DNA from: Mycobacterium vicinigordonae
GTDB lineage: Bacteria; Actinomycetota; Actinomycetes; Mycobacteriales; Mycobacteriaceae
Direction of reading: 5' to 3'
DNA: 64,000 bases
NCBI RefSeq assembly: GCF_013466425.1
Contig: NZ_CP059165.1
Span: 6,138,001 to 6,202,000, forward strand
The translations under genes were made by a program, and so were the position numbers. The notes under the pieces were generated by a model, which saw nothing but the letters and a program-made list of their open reading frames with translations, ran no database searches and was not told the origin of the DNA. How positions within the stretch are numbered: the first letter of the stretch is position 1; each line of letters begins with the position of its first letter. Shown here in pieces: positions 16,895 to 25,987 of this stretch.

Positions 16895-17854
16895 CTAGTT
16901 CTGGGGTACGGCGACGTGGAGCGTGATCGCCCCGTCTTCAGGCAGTGCCGCCAAGATATTGGCCAGGATCTGACTGGGGTCGAAGTTCAGCAGTGCACCG
17001 GCAATGCCTTTGACCTTCGGCAGGAACGCTTCGCCGAGCACTCTGAAGTCACCACCATTGTTGTCCATCAGCTTCTGCAGACGGCCTACCAAATGGTCCA
17101 GCCGATAGAGGTTTTCCGGTCCGTGTCCGTAGTCGTAGACCAAGGCTCCCACACCGTCGACCACTGCTTGTGAAGCTTTGGCAAGCGCCTGAACTCCGGG
17201 TGTGACCCCGGCCAGCGTGGGGCCCAGCCATCCGGCATTGCGCAACAGAGTCTGAAAATTGCCCAGCAGCACCCTGCCGTGGCCGTGCAGATCGGCGACG
17301 GTGTTTCTCAACAACTGCCCGGAACGGGCAAGGTTCGGCAAGACTGAATTCGCCTGCGGCAGTGCCGTATCGACTTCACCGATCATGCGCTCGACGGCAC
17401 TCGGGTCGAGCTGGTTCAGAACCCGCACGACGCTGACTGCAAGCTCCGTTATCGACGGTGGTTGTTTCACCGAGTCCGGCGCGATGTGCTGACCGTTGCG
17501 CAAGACCGGCCCATCCGGACGGCGCGGGATCAGGCCGATATAGGACTCACCAAGTGCGGACAGATTGTCCAGTCGCACATCGCAATCCGCGGGGATCCGG
17601 AAGTGGCCGTCGACATAGAAGTTGACAGTTGCTCCGTCGACGGACGACGCGATGTTACTCACCTTGCCGACGGGGACCCCGCGCAGCAGAACATTCGAAC
17701 CCACCACGAGTCCGTTGACATCTGCGACCGTCATCGAGAGATTGGTCCGGTCGGGGGGAGGTTTGATCGGCATGCCGAGCGAGCCGATGTACCCGACTGC
17801 AAACGCGATCATTGCACCGAATGCAATGAACGACAGCAGGTCTCGCAACCTCAT
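16895..17854 (-). CDS. mceF: Mce family protein MceF
   Basis: Sixth and last Mce subunit, 319 residues. An N-terminal transmembrane anchor (LLSFIAFGAMIAFAVGYIG) precedes the MlaD/MCE domain, recognisable in LSMTVADVNGLVVGSNVLLRGVPVGKVSNI, followed by a helical tail. Six such subunits form a tube across the periplasm through which lipids pass. Its ATG overlaps the mceE stop by 4 bases. It is shorter than MceF of the M. tuberculosis mce1 operon. Confidence 0.9.
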   Translation of the reverse strand: MRLRDLLSFIAFGAMIAFAVGYIGSLGMPIKPPPDRTNLSMTVADVNGLVVGSNVLLRGVPVGKVSNIASSVDGATVNFYVDGHFRIPADCDVRLDNLSALGESYIGLIPRRPDGPVLRNGQHIAPDSVKQPPSITELAVSVVRVLNQLDPSAVERMIGEVDTALPQANSVLPNLARSGQLLRNTVADLHGHGRVLLGNFQTLLRNAGWLGPTLAGVTPGVQALAKASQAVVDGVGALVYDYGHGPENLYRLDHLVGRLQKLMDNNGGDFRVLGEAFLPKVKGIAGALLNFDPSQILANILAALPEDGAITLHVAVPQN

Positions 17855-18915
17855 GGTGTCGCACCCAAGATCCGTAACACGTCCTGCACCCTTCCCGACA
17901 GCTCCCGCCCGTCAGGCCCGATTATCGAAGTGATGTTGATCGCCGGATATTTGTCTGCGGGAAGGAATGAACCGGTGAATAGTTGCCGCCATGCCGGCCA
18001 CTCTTCTTCGAAGGCCCATTTGGAATGCTGAAAAGCACCTAGCGCATTGCCCAGTGACGAAAACAGCGGGACCAACCAGTAGCCGTTGCTGTACACGCTG
18101 CCCATGGATGGCAGGAGCGTTCCGACGTAGCCCCAGACCGAGAAAATGTGGTCAAAGGCCCTCATGCCGTCTTTGGAGAACAGCCGCTGGTATGTCGGAA
18201 TGTGGTTCGCCATGACATCGGTTGTTGCGGATAGGCCGGCGAGCCACTGGTCCACCAGATTCATGTTCTCCGACAGGTCGCCGAGATCGTTGGCGACCTG
18301 GGACGCAATTTTGCGCACCGTCCCCTCTCCGGCCGGCGTGACTCTGTTGATGCCGATGATCGTGTTCTGTATGCGCTGAATCGACCCGCTGGACAGGAAA
18401 TTCGCCATATGCGCAATCGTGTCTTCCAGAATGGGCGGAGGGGTGGTCTGCGTCAGCGGAATTTTCCCGCCCCGACGCAATGCGGGGCCCGGCGTCTGGT
18501 CGTCTTGGGGTCGATCGAGAGAGACGTAAATATCACCCAATACGGTGGCTTGCTGCAGTGATGCATGGATATTCGACGGCACGGTGATGCTGGAATCGAT
18601 CTGCGAGGTGACGTCGACTTCATGCGTCGTGACGGCGATATGGGTCACGACACCGATCGTCGTACCGTCCATCACCACTTTTGCACGGTCTGGCAAATTC
18701 AGGACATGGTCGAATGCGATCACGATGTCGTAGCCGCCCCGGAAGGAATTGCCTGGCTGCGGCAAAGCGTTGACATTGATCGATGCGCATGACGAAATTG
18801 CGAGGGCGCTGGCCGTGACGGCGGCGCCCCGGCAGATACGGTAGGTGAACGACGCGCCCTTGGGTCGGCGGACGCGGGGCGAAGCTGCGATCGCTGAATT
18901 AGTCCGACGGTTCAT
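17851..18915 (-). CDS. mceE: Mce lipoprotein MceE
   Basis: Fifth Mce subunit, 354 residues, lipoprotein. The N-terminal signal has a lipobox ISSC after the hydrophobic AAVTASALA segment; the conserved cysteine would be lipidated. The MCE domain follows (IVIAFDHVLNLPDRAKVVMDG, TIGVVTHI), then a helical region containing the LLPSMGSVYSNGYWLV segment. It overlaps mceD and mceF by 4 bases each. Confidence 0.92.
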   Translation of the reverse strand: MNRRTNSAIAASPRVRRPKGASFTYRICRGAAVTASALAISSCASINVNALPQPGNSFRGGYDIVIAFDHVLNLPDRAKVVMDGTTIGVVTHIAVTTHEVDVTSQIDSSITVPSNIHASLQQATVLGDIYVSLDRPQDDQTPGPALRRGGKIPLTQTTPPPILEDTIAHMANFLSSGSIQRIQNTIIGINRVTPAGEGTVRKIASQVANDLGDLSENMNLVDQWLAGLSATTDVMANHIPTYQRLFSKDGMRAFDHIFSVWGYVGTLLPSMGSVYSNGYWLVPLFSSLGNALGAFQHSKWAFEEEWPAWRQLFTGSFLPADKYPAINITSIIGPDGRELSGRVQDVLRILGATP

Positions 18916-20003
18916 CGGCTCGCCTCAGCGAAAACGTACTGCAGCAGCGCGACGTCAACCGCATACGGCTGGCCTGCCACATCCGCACAACTCCCGGGCA
19001 TGGAGGCGTTCATGATTCCGCAAACGGCAAGTCCATTAGGCGTCCGGATGCGATACATCGGTGGCCGATAGGTGATGTGGAATTCGCGATTGTTGTAGTG
19101 ATTGGCGATCGTGTTGATCCACCACGGAACCGGATTCAGCAAATTCGCCAGCCGCGGAGCATGTGCACTGACCTTCCGCACCGCCATTGAGGTCGCGTCG
19201 AGTGTGAACTGAAGCTCCTCACCGAGGTTGCTCTCGATGTCGCCCGCCGCATCAACCAGGGGGATCAGACCACCGAGCACCCGGCTTCCGCCTTCAACGG
19301 CCTTGGCGACGTCGCCGGTGTTCTGTTCCGCATTCAGCATGACCTCTTTCAGCGGGCCCCTGATCTCGACGAGCAGCGAAGTCAGTTCGGCAAGATTGTT
19401 GATGACGGATCCGATATCGCCTATGGCTTGATCGGGGCTGTCCAGCACCGCCGACACCTTGGTCATCAACTCGTTGATGCCGGTCCCATTGCTGTGCAGC
19501 GCCTGATCGAGCGCGTGAAGGGTGTCACCGACATTCGTCGAACCGTTGGGGTTCACGGTGTTGATGAAGTTGGCGGCCGAGCCAATCACCTCGGACAGAC
19601 TCTTCGGGGTCGACGATCGGGCTAATGGAATACACTCACCGGCCCCCAGCCGCGGGCCCGGGGCTGGGTTTCCCACCAGTTCCAGTGACCGATCCGCCAG
19701 GATCGAGGTGGATCTGATAATTGCCTTGACGTCATGGGGCAATGAACGTCGTTCTGTCACCGTGAAATTCACGCGTACTTCGGTGGAACCGGCAGCGATG
19801 TTAGTGACTTTGCCGATTTGATAGCCCATCTGCGTGACGGGATTGCCGACGTAGAGTCCGACGCTATCGGGCATCATCGCGCAGTAGTCGGCATGGATCG
19901 CCGGGGTGCTCCGCGCGCAGGACCCGTCCAAGGCGGCCACCCCCAGTGCCGCGAGCGCGACGCCGACTGCCCGACGGAAGCGTCGTGAACTCAACGAAGG
20001 CAT
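18912..20003 (-). CDS. mceD: Mce family protein MceD
   Basis: Fourth Mce subunit, 363 residues. A hydrophobic N-terminal segment (VGVALAALGVAALDG) ends near a cysteine (GSCAR) that is not a proper lipobox. The MCE domain is seen in DSVGLYVGNPVTQMGYQIGKVTNI. The C-terminal part has PVPWWINTIANHYNNREFHITY, and the CGIMNAS and GSCADV cysteines. ATG 20003 overlaps the mceC stop by one base (TGATG) and has AGGAAG upstream; an in-frame ATG ten codons earlier was rejected. Confidence 0.9.
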   Translation of the reverse strand: MPSLSSRRFRRAVGVALAALGVAALDGSCARSTPAIHADYCAMMPDSVGLYVGNPVTQMGYQIGKVTNIAAGSTEVRVNFTVTERRSLPHDVKAIIRSTSILADRSLELVGNPAPGPRLGAGECIPLARSSTPKSLSEVIGSAANFINTVNPNGSTNVGDTLHALDQALHSNGTGINELMTKVSAVLDSPDQAIGDIGSVINNLAELTSLLVEIRGPLKEVMLNAEQNTGDVAKAVEGGSRVLGGLIPLVDAAGDIESNLGEELQFTLDATSMAVRKVSAHAPRLANLLNPVPWWINTIANHYNNREFHITYRPPMYRIRTPNGLAVCGIMNASMPGSCADVAGQPYAVDVALLQYVFAEASR

Positions 20004-20971
20004 CAGCACGGACTTCCTGGTATCGGCATGCAAAGATCAGTGGCCAGCAGTTCCGCTGGCGCCTGCTGCGCGTCCAGGATCCGTTCGATCTTGTTCCGCC
20101 CCAGACGGAGCGCCCTGATAATCACCCCGTTGCGGTCGGACCACATCCTGGCTTTTCCCAACCAGTCGCGTACCTTGGCCAAAAACTCGCCGCGATGATT
20201 TTGGTAGAAGCGTCCAACTGGCGCGAGAGAGTCGATGAGATCACCCATGCCCTGCAATGCGCTTGCAAACCCCTCACTATAAAGAGTCGTTGTTTGCTCG
20301 ATAATCGACATCTTTCGGACCATGTCTCTTAGCTCGTCTCCGAAATCCCGCAATGATCGGATGTACTCATCGGACATATCCAGGATTGCTGTCACCTGTC
20401 CCCGTTGATGCTCAATAGTGGACATCAGACTGTTTCCCGCGTCGATTACCGCCGTGAGCATTCCCTCATTCGTCCCAGTCAGCCCGTTCTGAATCTGGTT
20501 GAGCGATTCGTTGATGGGTTTTGGATTGACGGCGTCGATGACCTGTTTCGAGTCCGCCAAAGTTCGCATCAGGTTGTAGGGCATCGTCACGCGTTCTACG
20601 GGAATAGGCTTAGTTCCAAGCGGCTTATCCCCCAGCGACACAAGATTCACGTAATAGCCACCGACGACGGTGAGCATGCGGACCTGTATCTGCGACTGGT
20701 CACCGACAAATGCACTGCTGTCGACGTGCGCTCGAACCCGCACCTGGTTCGGTTCCAGTGCGAGGTCCGTGACCTTGCCAACGTTGATCCCGGCTATCCG
20801 GACCTGGTCACCCCGCCGGATAGTGGCCGCATCCGTGGTGTAGAAGGTGATGTCTTTCTGGCCGGGCGGGTCCAGATAAACCATCGCGGTCACGAGCGAA
20901 ACAACGCCAAGAAGGACAAGCGCGCCGGCACCCCAAAGAGTCGAGTTTCGCAATATCTTCATCGGTTGCAT
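20003..20971 (-). CDS. mceC: Mce family protein MceC
   Basis: Third Mce subunit, 322 residues. Transmembrane anchor (STLWGAGALVLLGVVSLVTAM) then MCE domain (ITFYTTDAATIRRGDQVRIAG, INVGKVTDL), then a helical tail ending in the two-cysteine DLCMPIPGSPC. ATG 20971 has GAAGAGTGG in the right place; a second ATG at 20962 would give an exact 4-base overlap with the mceB stop and is also reasonable. A far upstream in-frame ATG (21040) lies inside mceB and was rejected. Confidence 0.9.
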   Translation of the reverse strand: MQPMKILRNSTLWGAGALVLLGVVSLVTAMVYLDPPGQKDITFYTTDAATIRRGDQVRIAGINVGKVTDLALEPNQVRVRAHVDSSAFVGDQSQIQVRMLTVVGGYYVNLVSLGDKPLGTKPIPVERVTMPYNLMRTLADSKQVIDAVNPKPINESLNQIQNGLTGTNEGMLTAVIDAGNSLMSTIEHQRGQVTAILDMSDEYIRSLRDFGDELRDMVRKMSIIEQTTTLYSEGFASALQGMGDLIDSLAPVGRFYQNHRGEFLAKVRDWLGKARMWSDRNGVIIRALRLGRNKIERILDAQQAPAELLATDLCMPIPGSPC

Positions 20972-22008
20972 AAGACCACTCTTCGTCCATTGAGAAGTAT
21001 GTCCATTTGCTCCGGCAGCTGGGCCCGCCCTTGAGAACACGGCTGCGGCTCACCCGCCCGCGACGGTGGCGGAATGTTCTCCCACATGACCGGAACTAAT
21101 TTGAACGCGTCCGTGAAGTCATCGAGCACGGTGAACGCGCGATCCAAACCCGCATCAATGTCGGTCGCATCGTGATTCGGTGTCCCATAAACGAATTGGG
21201 CACCGCTGTTGGCCCCGCGGGGAAAGCCGATATTCGTCAGAATCCGCAGCACTGCATCGGTGAATTCACCACCGTAGACCTGGGACTTTCTGAATTCATC
21301 GAGCACGTCCAGGGCGCCGTTCATAGGGCGGTTGACCCAGTCCACAAGCTGAATCAAGTCTTTCGAATGCGTTTTCATCGTGGCGGCCACGTCCGAGAGA
21401 TTCCGCATCAAGGTCGAGATGGTTCGCTCGCGGTCGGAGACGAACCTCGTCAGCTTGCGAATGCTCGTCAGCATCGGTGCCAGGCCACCGCCGTCACCGG
21501 AGAGGTAAGTGGCCGCATTCGCGGTGAAGGTGTTCAGCTCGTCCGGATTCAGTGTCGCGAGCACCGGTTGCAGGCCGTTGAACAACGCGGTGATGTCAAA
21601 GGACGGTTCTGTCATCGCGGTGGACACATGGTTCACCAGTGCCGCCGGCGTGTAATTTTCGGTGGGATTCTGGATATCCACGTATCGCAAGCCGGTAAGC
21701 GCCTGGTATTTGATCGCGAGCCGAGTGCCTGACACCACGCCGTAACGCTTCTCGAGCGTAAAGCGGACCGCGGCGATGCTTTGACCGCCCCGGCGTTGCA
21801 GTTCGACCGACTGCACCTTCCCGACCCGAACACCGCGCACGCGAATGTCGGCGTCCAAATGCAATCCGGAGGCGTCAGTGAAATCTGCCGTGTACGAACG
21901 CACATCCGTCGCAGTGGGTTGCGTAATGGTATTCGCCACCAGAACGAACAAGACGATCGCTACCACCGCGCTCAGCGCGAGGCGCCACGAAGCGGCCGGA
22001 GGCTTCAT
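20959..22008 (-). CDS. mceB: Mce family protein MceB
   Basis: Second Mce subunit, 349 residues. N-terminal transmembrane helix (LALSAVVAIVLFVLVANTI) and MCE domain (SYTADFTDASGLHLDADI, RVRGVRVGKVQSVEL). The helical domain continues to about residue 300; the C-terminus has a cysteine pair. It overlaps mceA by 4 bases. Confidence 0.92.
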   Translation of the reverse strand: MKPPAASWRLALSAVVAIVLFVLVANTITQPTATDVRSYTADFTDASGLHLDADIRVRGVRVGKVQSVELQRRGGQSIAAVRFTLEKRYGVVSGTRLAIKYQALTGLRYVDIQNPTENYTPAALVNHVSTAMTEPSFDITALFNGLQPVLATLNPDELNTFTANAATYLSGDGGGLAPMLTSIRKLTRFVSDRERTISTLMRNLSDVAATMKTHSKDLIQLVDWVNRPMNGALDVLDEFRKSQVYGGEFTDAVLRILTNIGFPRGANSGAQFVYGTPNHDATDIDAGLDRAFTVLDDFTDAFKLVPVMWENIPPPSRAGEPQPCSQGRAQLPEQMDILLNGRRVVLCNR

Positions 22009-23051
22009 CCCGCCCCCCCTGCGGCCGCAAGCGGTGCGGCAACACCGGGCAGGCTATCGAGCACTATCCGAACCTGCAGAGCACGCTGTTCGGGCGTCCC
22101 ACCGTACATCTTTTCAAGCCGGGAACGCAGCTCGACGAGCATCTGCGAGATGCCCTGCGGCCTGATCAACGGCGGCACCACATCCGTGAGCAACGTGATC
22201 GAATCAATCATCGGCAATAGATCACCGACGTGCGTGCTCTCCAATCTGCCCATGGCGCCGAACAAGCCGACCGAAGCCTCTTTCAGATATGCATCAAACA
22301 TACGTTTGAAGGTTTCGTCATCCACGTTCCAGGTTCCATAGTTCGCGTAATTGGTCCCGCTGATTGATGAGGCGGCAAAGTCCGTCAATGCATTTAGCAG
22401 GGGCGGAAACGCGGTACTCAGTCCGGTCGCGTTGGCTAGTAGCTGTGCCGTCCGTACCGTTTGTGTGTCCGCGACTGCGTTGGCAGCGATTAACATCGTC
22501 TCGGTTATCGGAGCCAACGCGTCGGTGTACTGGGCGGTTCGGTCGATCACCTGGATCAATCGCGTGGTCAAAGCGCCGGTGGATAACCTGCCGAGCCGCG
22601 AGAGCAATGCCTGCAGAGTGAAGTTGCCCTCGGGCTTTACGGCGATCCGGACACCGCTTCGGAGCGGTTTGCCGCCCTCGCGTGCGATCAAATTGATGCC
22701 GGTTACACCGAAATAATTGATCGGCTGAAAGTCAATACCCATTGTGTCGGTTAGTCCGGTCACGGGCGCTTTGTGCAGATCGGTCTCGAGTCGAACGCCG
22801 CCGCGTGGTAGGCCGGAGATTGCCGTGACTTCGCCGACCTTGACCCCGTGCAGGACCACCGCGGTACCCTTCGCGACGCCCTGTCCGACATATGGGGTGT
22901 CGATTACCACCGAGATTCGATTGCCGGGCCGGCCGCCGAAAGGCGTGCCGACCCAGAACAGGACACCCAGCACAACGAGAAATGAGGTCACTGCCACGCC
23001 GACAGTGATTAGTGTTCGCTTCTCTTTCTCTTCGGAAGCTTGGAATAACAT
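22005..23051 (-). CDS. mceA: Mce family protein MceA
   Basis: First Mce subunit, 348 residues. Transmembrane anchor at about residues 14-34 (TVGVAVTSFLVVLGVLFWVG), then the MCE domain with ISVVIDTPYVGQGVAKGTAV and LHGVKVGEVTAI, then the helical tail including the conserved PINYFGVTGINLI segment. It begins 9 bases after yrbEB. This order (yrbEA, yrbEB, mceA-F) is the standard Mce operon. Confidence 0.92.
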   Translation of the reverse strand: MLFQASEEKEKRTLITVGVAVTSFLVVLGVLFWVGTPFGGRPGNRISVVIDTPYVGQGVAKGTAVVLHGVKVGEVTAISGLPRGGVRLETDLHKAPVTGLTDTMGIDFQPINYFGVTGINLIAREGGKPLRSGVRIAVKPEGNFTLQALLSRLGRLSTGALTTRLIQVIDRTAQYTDALAPITETMLIAANAVADTQTVRTAQLLANATGLSTAFPPLLNALTDFAASSISGTNYANYGTWNVDDETFKRMFDAYLKEASVGLFGAMGRLESTHVGDLLPMIDSITLLTDVVPPLIRPQGISQMLVELRSRLEKMYGGTPEQRALQVRIVLDSLPGVAAPLAAAGGAG

Positions 23052-23060
23052 TTCGCGCCC

Positions 23061-23924
23061 CTAGCCCTTGAACACGAATACCGGTTGTACGCCCCACAGC
23101 GTCACGGTCAATGTGAAATCTAGGACCATGATCGTGACCAGACTGGTCCGCACGGCACGTCCCGACGCGCGGCCAACGCCAACCGGTCCGCCCTCGGCGA
23201 AGTAGCCGTAGTAGCAATGGACAAGCGTTACCGCTGCGCAGTAGATGGCGACTTTGATAACGGAGTATGCGAGGTCCCTTGGTGTCAAGAACTCGACAAA
23301 ATAGTGGTTGTATGTTCCGCCGGGCTGGCTGTGGAACACCCGAATTACGGTGTCCATTATCGCGAAATTTGTTACCAGCGTTATTGCATAACCCGGAATA
23401 ACGCACGACATGGCCCCGACAAGACGGGTTCCAACCACAAAAGGTATGGGTCTGAGCGCCATCGCCTCTACGGCGTCGATTTCTTCGGAGATGCGCATGG
23501 CTCCGATCTCTGCCGTCATTCTGCATCCCGCTTGAGCCGCGAAGGCGATACCACCGACCAGCGGCGCGATTTCACGAACGCTGCCAATTCCAGCGACAAT
23601 TCCGGCCAGGGATCCGAAACCGATGATGTTCAGGACGGCGAACGACTCGACCGCCAGCGACGCACCCACTGCAATACCGAGGAGCAGCAAGACGCTTACT
23701 ACGCCGCCGTCGACGATGATCGAACCGCGGCCCCAGGCCAGGCTGTTCATTTGCTGCAACGTCTGTCGCCGGTACTTCTTGAGGGTCAGCGGTAGTAGCC
23801 ATAGGGTTTGCGCGATGAACACCGTCCACTGACCAACCGTCTGAAGAATCGTGCTGACCGGCCTGCTGATTGCGACAGCCTTGGCGAAGTAGGGACTGGG
23901 AGCGGCAGTAGTTGCGGCGGTCAT
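23061..23924 (-). CDS. yrbEB: YrbEB-type ABC permease of the Mce transporter
   Basis: Inner-membrane permease of 287 residues (MlaE family), five or six hydrophobic segments. The conserved MlaE core is visible: GGIAFAAQAGCRMTAEIGAMRISEEIDAVEAM, split here by its Gly- and Glu-rich loop, then LRPIPFVVGTRLVGAM. Together with YrbEA it forms the membrane channel driven by an MceG-type ATPase; that ATPase (Rv0655 type) is encoded elsewhere in mycobacteria and is not seen here. ATG 23924 overlaps the yrbEA stop by one base; the longer frame to 24578 is a run-through in an overlapping gene. Confidence 0.9.
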   Translation of the reverse strand: MTAATTAAPSPYFAKAVAISRPVSTILQTVGQWTVFIAQTLWLLPLTLKKYRRQTLQQMNSLAWGRGSIIVDGGVVSVLLLLGIAVGASLAVESFAVLNIIGFGSLAGIVAGIGSVREIAPLVGGIAFAAQAGCRMTAEIGAMRISEEIDAVEAMALRPIPFVVGTRLVGAMSCVIPGYAITLVTNFAIMDTVIRVFHSQPGGTYNHYFVEFLTPRDLAYSVIKVAIYCAAVTLVHCYYGYFAEGGPVGVGRASGRAVRTSLVTIMVLDFTLTVTLWGVQPVFVFKG

Positions 23925-24829
23925 CAGGCCACTTCCATCGGTACAAACATCGTCTGGAGTTGCGTGATAGCGAGATTCGCGAAGACGATGCAGACGACGT
24001 TGATGACGACCGCGGAATTCACTGCGTCCGCCACACCCCGCGGACCGCCTTTCGCCTCCATGCCGCGCAGTGACGAAACGATTGCCACGATCGCGCCGAA
24101 GACAACGGTCTTGCCGATGGCGAACCAGACGTCGGCAACCTTGGCAAATGTTCCGAAAGACATCCAGAAGCTTCCTGGCGCCACATCGGAGGCTCCGACG
24201 GCCATGATGAAGGCCGCCGCGGTCCCGGCCACCACGATGAGGATGCAGAGAATCGGGGATATCAACAGCAGCGCCAGAAATCGCGGTACTACCAACCGGC
24301 GTACCGGGTCGACGCCGAGAACCCGCATTGCGTCGAGCTCCTCGCGAATTGCCCGTGCACCGAAATCCGAAGATATGGCGGACGCGGCTGCGCCGCCCAT
24401 CAGCAGTCCGGCGGTGATCGGCGCACCCTGCCGAACGACGCCTACTCCCGCCGCGGCTCCGAGCAGGGAGCTTGCCCCCAGCTGATTGACAAGCCCCGAT
24501 GTCACAACGGTTGCCATGGCACCGAATGGAATTGCCATCAGCAGGCCGGGCGTCGCTGTGACCTTGAGCAACGTCCATGCCTGAACCACGACCTCGCCGA
24601 TCGGGAGCCGCAAGGAGATGGCGTCGGTCACGACATAGCGCAGCACAGATGCGAAGAGCTGCATGCCGCGACCTGTAGTGGCTGCACTTCGGCTGGGAAT
24701 CGTGGCGACGTGCAATCCCCCCCGCCGCGCGCGTGCCGAATAGGTGTCGGTGATCGGTTTGTTCTGCTGACCGGAGCTTGACTTCCCAAGCTGCTGCGGT
24801 CGGTATTCACCGACGCGAGTGGTTGTCAT
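23924..24829 (-). CDS. yrbEA: YrbEA-type ABC permease of the Mce transporter
   Basis: Partner permease of 301 residues. An unusually long hydrophilic N-terminal extension (about 50 residues from MTTTRVGEYRPQQLGKS) precedes the MlaE domain; typical YrbEA is about 265 residues. The core motif reads ISSDFGARAIREELDAMRVLG, followed by VDPVRRLVVPRFLALLLI. ATG 24829 was chosen because upstream sequence loses similarity; if transcription starts at the promoter near 24989, a leader of roughly 160 bases results. The gene leads the Mce operon. Confidence 0.88.
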   Translation of the reverse strand: MTTTRVGEYRPQQLGKSSSGQQNKPITDTYSARARRGGLHVATIPSRSAATTGRGMQLFASVLRYVVTDAISLRLPIGEVVVQAWTLLKVTATPGLLMAIPFGAMATVVTSGLVNQLGASSLLGAAAGVGVVRQGAPITAGLLMGGAAASAISSDFGARAIREELDAMRVLGVDPVRRLVVPRFLALLLISPILCILIVVAGTAAAFIMAVGASDVAPGSFWMSFGTFAKVADVWFAIGKTVVFGAIVAIVSSLRGMEAKGGPRGVADAVNSAVVINVVCIVFANLAITQLQTMFVPMEVA

Positions 24830-24995
24830 CGGCCACCGTCGCAACGCGGCGACGTCGTCCCCCGGCGCTGTGGTTGCGCGCCGGGCACGGTATCCGTGTT
24901 GTGCTGCTGCACAGCGGGAATCGCTCCTGGGCGGACCGGTGGAACATCCATCGCTGTCTAGCCTCCATGCTAGTAGGCACCACACTTGCTCGCAG

Positions 24996-25024
24996 ACTTT
25001 ATTGCGTGAACGCTCACTCGTCAA
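24996..25024 (-). promoter_or_regulatory. Promoter of the Mce operon with an operator in its spacer
   Basis: Read on the minus strand: TTGACG (25024-25019), a 17-base spacer, then TAAAGT (25001-24996). The spacer contains GTGAGCGTTCAC, so a bound repressor would block RNA polymerase. The same layout occurs upstream of the aldehyde dehydrogenase gene. Confidence 0.65.
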
Positions 25025-25047
25025 CGGCTTTCTGCGTGAACGCTCAT
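25006..25047. promoter_or_regulatory. Two operator copies GTGAACGCTCAC / GTGAACGCTCAT
   Basis: Direct repeats at 25006-25017 and 25036-25047, 30 bases apart (about three helical turns, same DNA face). Each is part of a longer shared TGCGTGAACGCTCA sequence. The consensus GTGARCGYTCAC is an inverted repeat of the kind bound by TetR dimers. More copies at 27573 and 45003. Confidence 0.65.
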
Positions 25048-25141
25048 TCTTTAGCGCAGCGGTTTCGTCGGCGCTCGATTCGGATTGCACCCAAGCCGGC
25101 AGAACAGCCTGTCCCGCGGGGTGGATGAGCCGTCACCCTGA

Positions 25142-25158
25142 CGTTAAGGGCCTTAACG
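25142..25158. promoter_or_regulatory. 17-base perfect palindrome, candidate operator
   Basis: CGTTAAGG and CCTTAACG arms around a single G. It differs from the GTGARCGYTCAC family, so it may bind another regulator. Lies between the TetR stop and the Mce promoter. Confidence 0.5.
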
Positions 25159-25234
25159 AAGAGCGCGCGCGACGAGGGGTGCGGAGATGCGAGACGGACC
25201 CCAGCGCGGTCCCAGGGTCAGAATCCATGCCAGC

Positions 25235-25972
25235 TCACTCCACAGCCGTTGGCAGCCGGGGCCAGAATCCGCGTTGCGTGATGTTCGCGAGCGCGACAAT
25301 GGTTGTCGCCAAATCGCTTTCGGCCCGATATCGCTTGTCCAGAGAGACCGCAATCGATATGCCCAGGCAAGCCAGGACGACCTCACGCGCTGTGTAGTCA
25401 ATCGCGTGCTCGTCATAGATCCGCTGCCAGGCGGCGGCCAACTCGTCGACCGCTTCGGTGAAGGGGCCCTGATAGAACGCGCGGGCACGCTTGGTCTCAC
25501 CGAAGAGGACCAGCCCCATTAGCGGAAAGACCTCTTGCATCGCCGTGATCGTGGTGGTCCAGAACCGTTGGGTGAGTTCAGGAATGTCGCTGTCATTGGC
25601 CAGTATCGGGTTAAATTGACCAGCTTCGTCGAGGATCGTGGCGACCGCGGTCCGCAGCGGCTCGACAATCGCTTCGAAGAACAGTTCGTCCTTACTCACG
25701 AAATGCTGGTAGATCACGCTCTCGCTGACCTTCGCCGCTCTCGCGATCGCGCTGATCGTGGTGGTATTCGGGTCACCTGTCCTAGAGAACGCGCGGCGAG
25801 CAGCCACCAAGATCACACGTCGGCGTTCCGGCGCCTTGAGCCGCCGCCTGACCGTGTTGGCTCGCCGGTGCTGCGGCTCTTCGTCGCCTTCAGAGTGGGC
25901 ACTGCTGTTCGTCACCGAGTTCACGCTGCCCCTCGTGCTTTGCAGGGTCGGCCGGAGGATTGTTTGCGCCAC
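25235..25972 (-). CDS. TetR-family regulator
   Basis: A 245-residue repressor-type protein. An Arg-rich N-terminal extension precedes the DNA-binding domain; the helix-turn-helix is TTISAIARAAKVSESVIYQH with FVSKDELFF after it (about residues 70-100). The C-terminal ligand domain is helical. It starts 15 bases after the thiolase gene on the same strand and ends just before the Mce promoter region, so it is a good candidate for the factor that recognises GTGARCGYTCAC (inference). GTG 25972 is the only start that fits; it lacks a clear Shine-Dalgarno. Confidence 0.85.
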   Translation of the reverse strand: MAQTILRPTLQSTRGSVNSVTNSSAHSEGDEEPQHRRANTVRRRLKAPERRRVILVAARRAFSRTGDPNTTTISAIARAAKVSESVIYQHFVSKDELFFEAIVEPLRTAVATILDEAGQFNPILANDSDIPELTQRFWTTTITAMQEVFPLMGLVLFGETKRARAFYQGPFTEAVDELAAAWQRIYDEHAIDYTAREVVLACLGISIAVSLDKRYRAESDLATTIVALANITQRGFWPRLPTAVE

Positions 25973-25987
25973 TGCATCGGGCCGGTC

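Larger units (their letters stand above)
24830..25234. other. Regulatory region of the Mce operon
   Basis: About 400 bases between yrbEA and the TetR gene, with no gene. It holds a promoter reading leftward (24996-25024), two direct copies of a TetR-type operator (25006 and 25036) and a 17-base palindrome (25142-25158), all listed separately. Confidence 0.7.

Noticed and set aside
23925..24578. N-terminal extension of yrbEB to 24578
   Set aside because: Lies within yrbEA in another frame; the extension reads as Arg/Gly/Ser-rich noise and ATG 23924 gives the family length.
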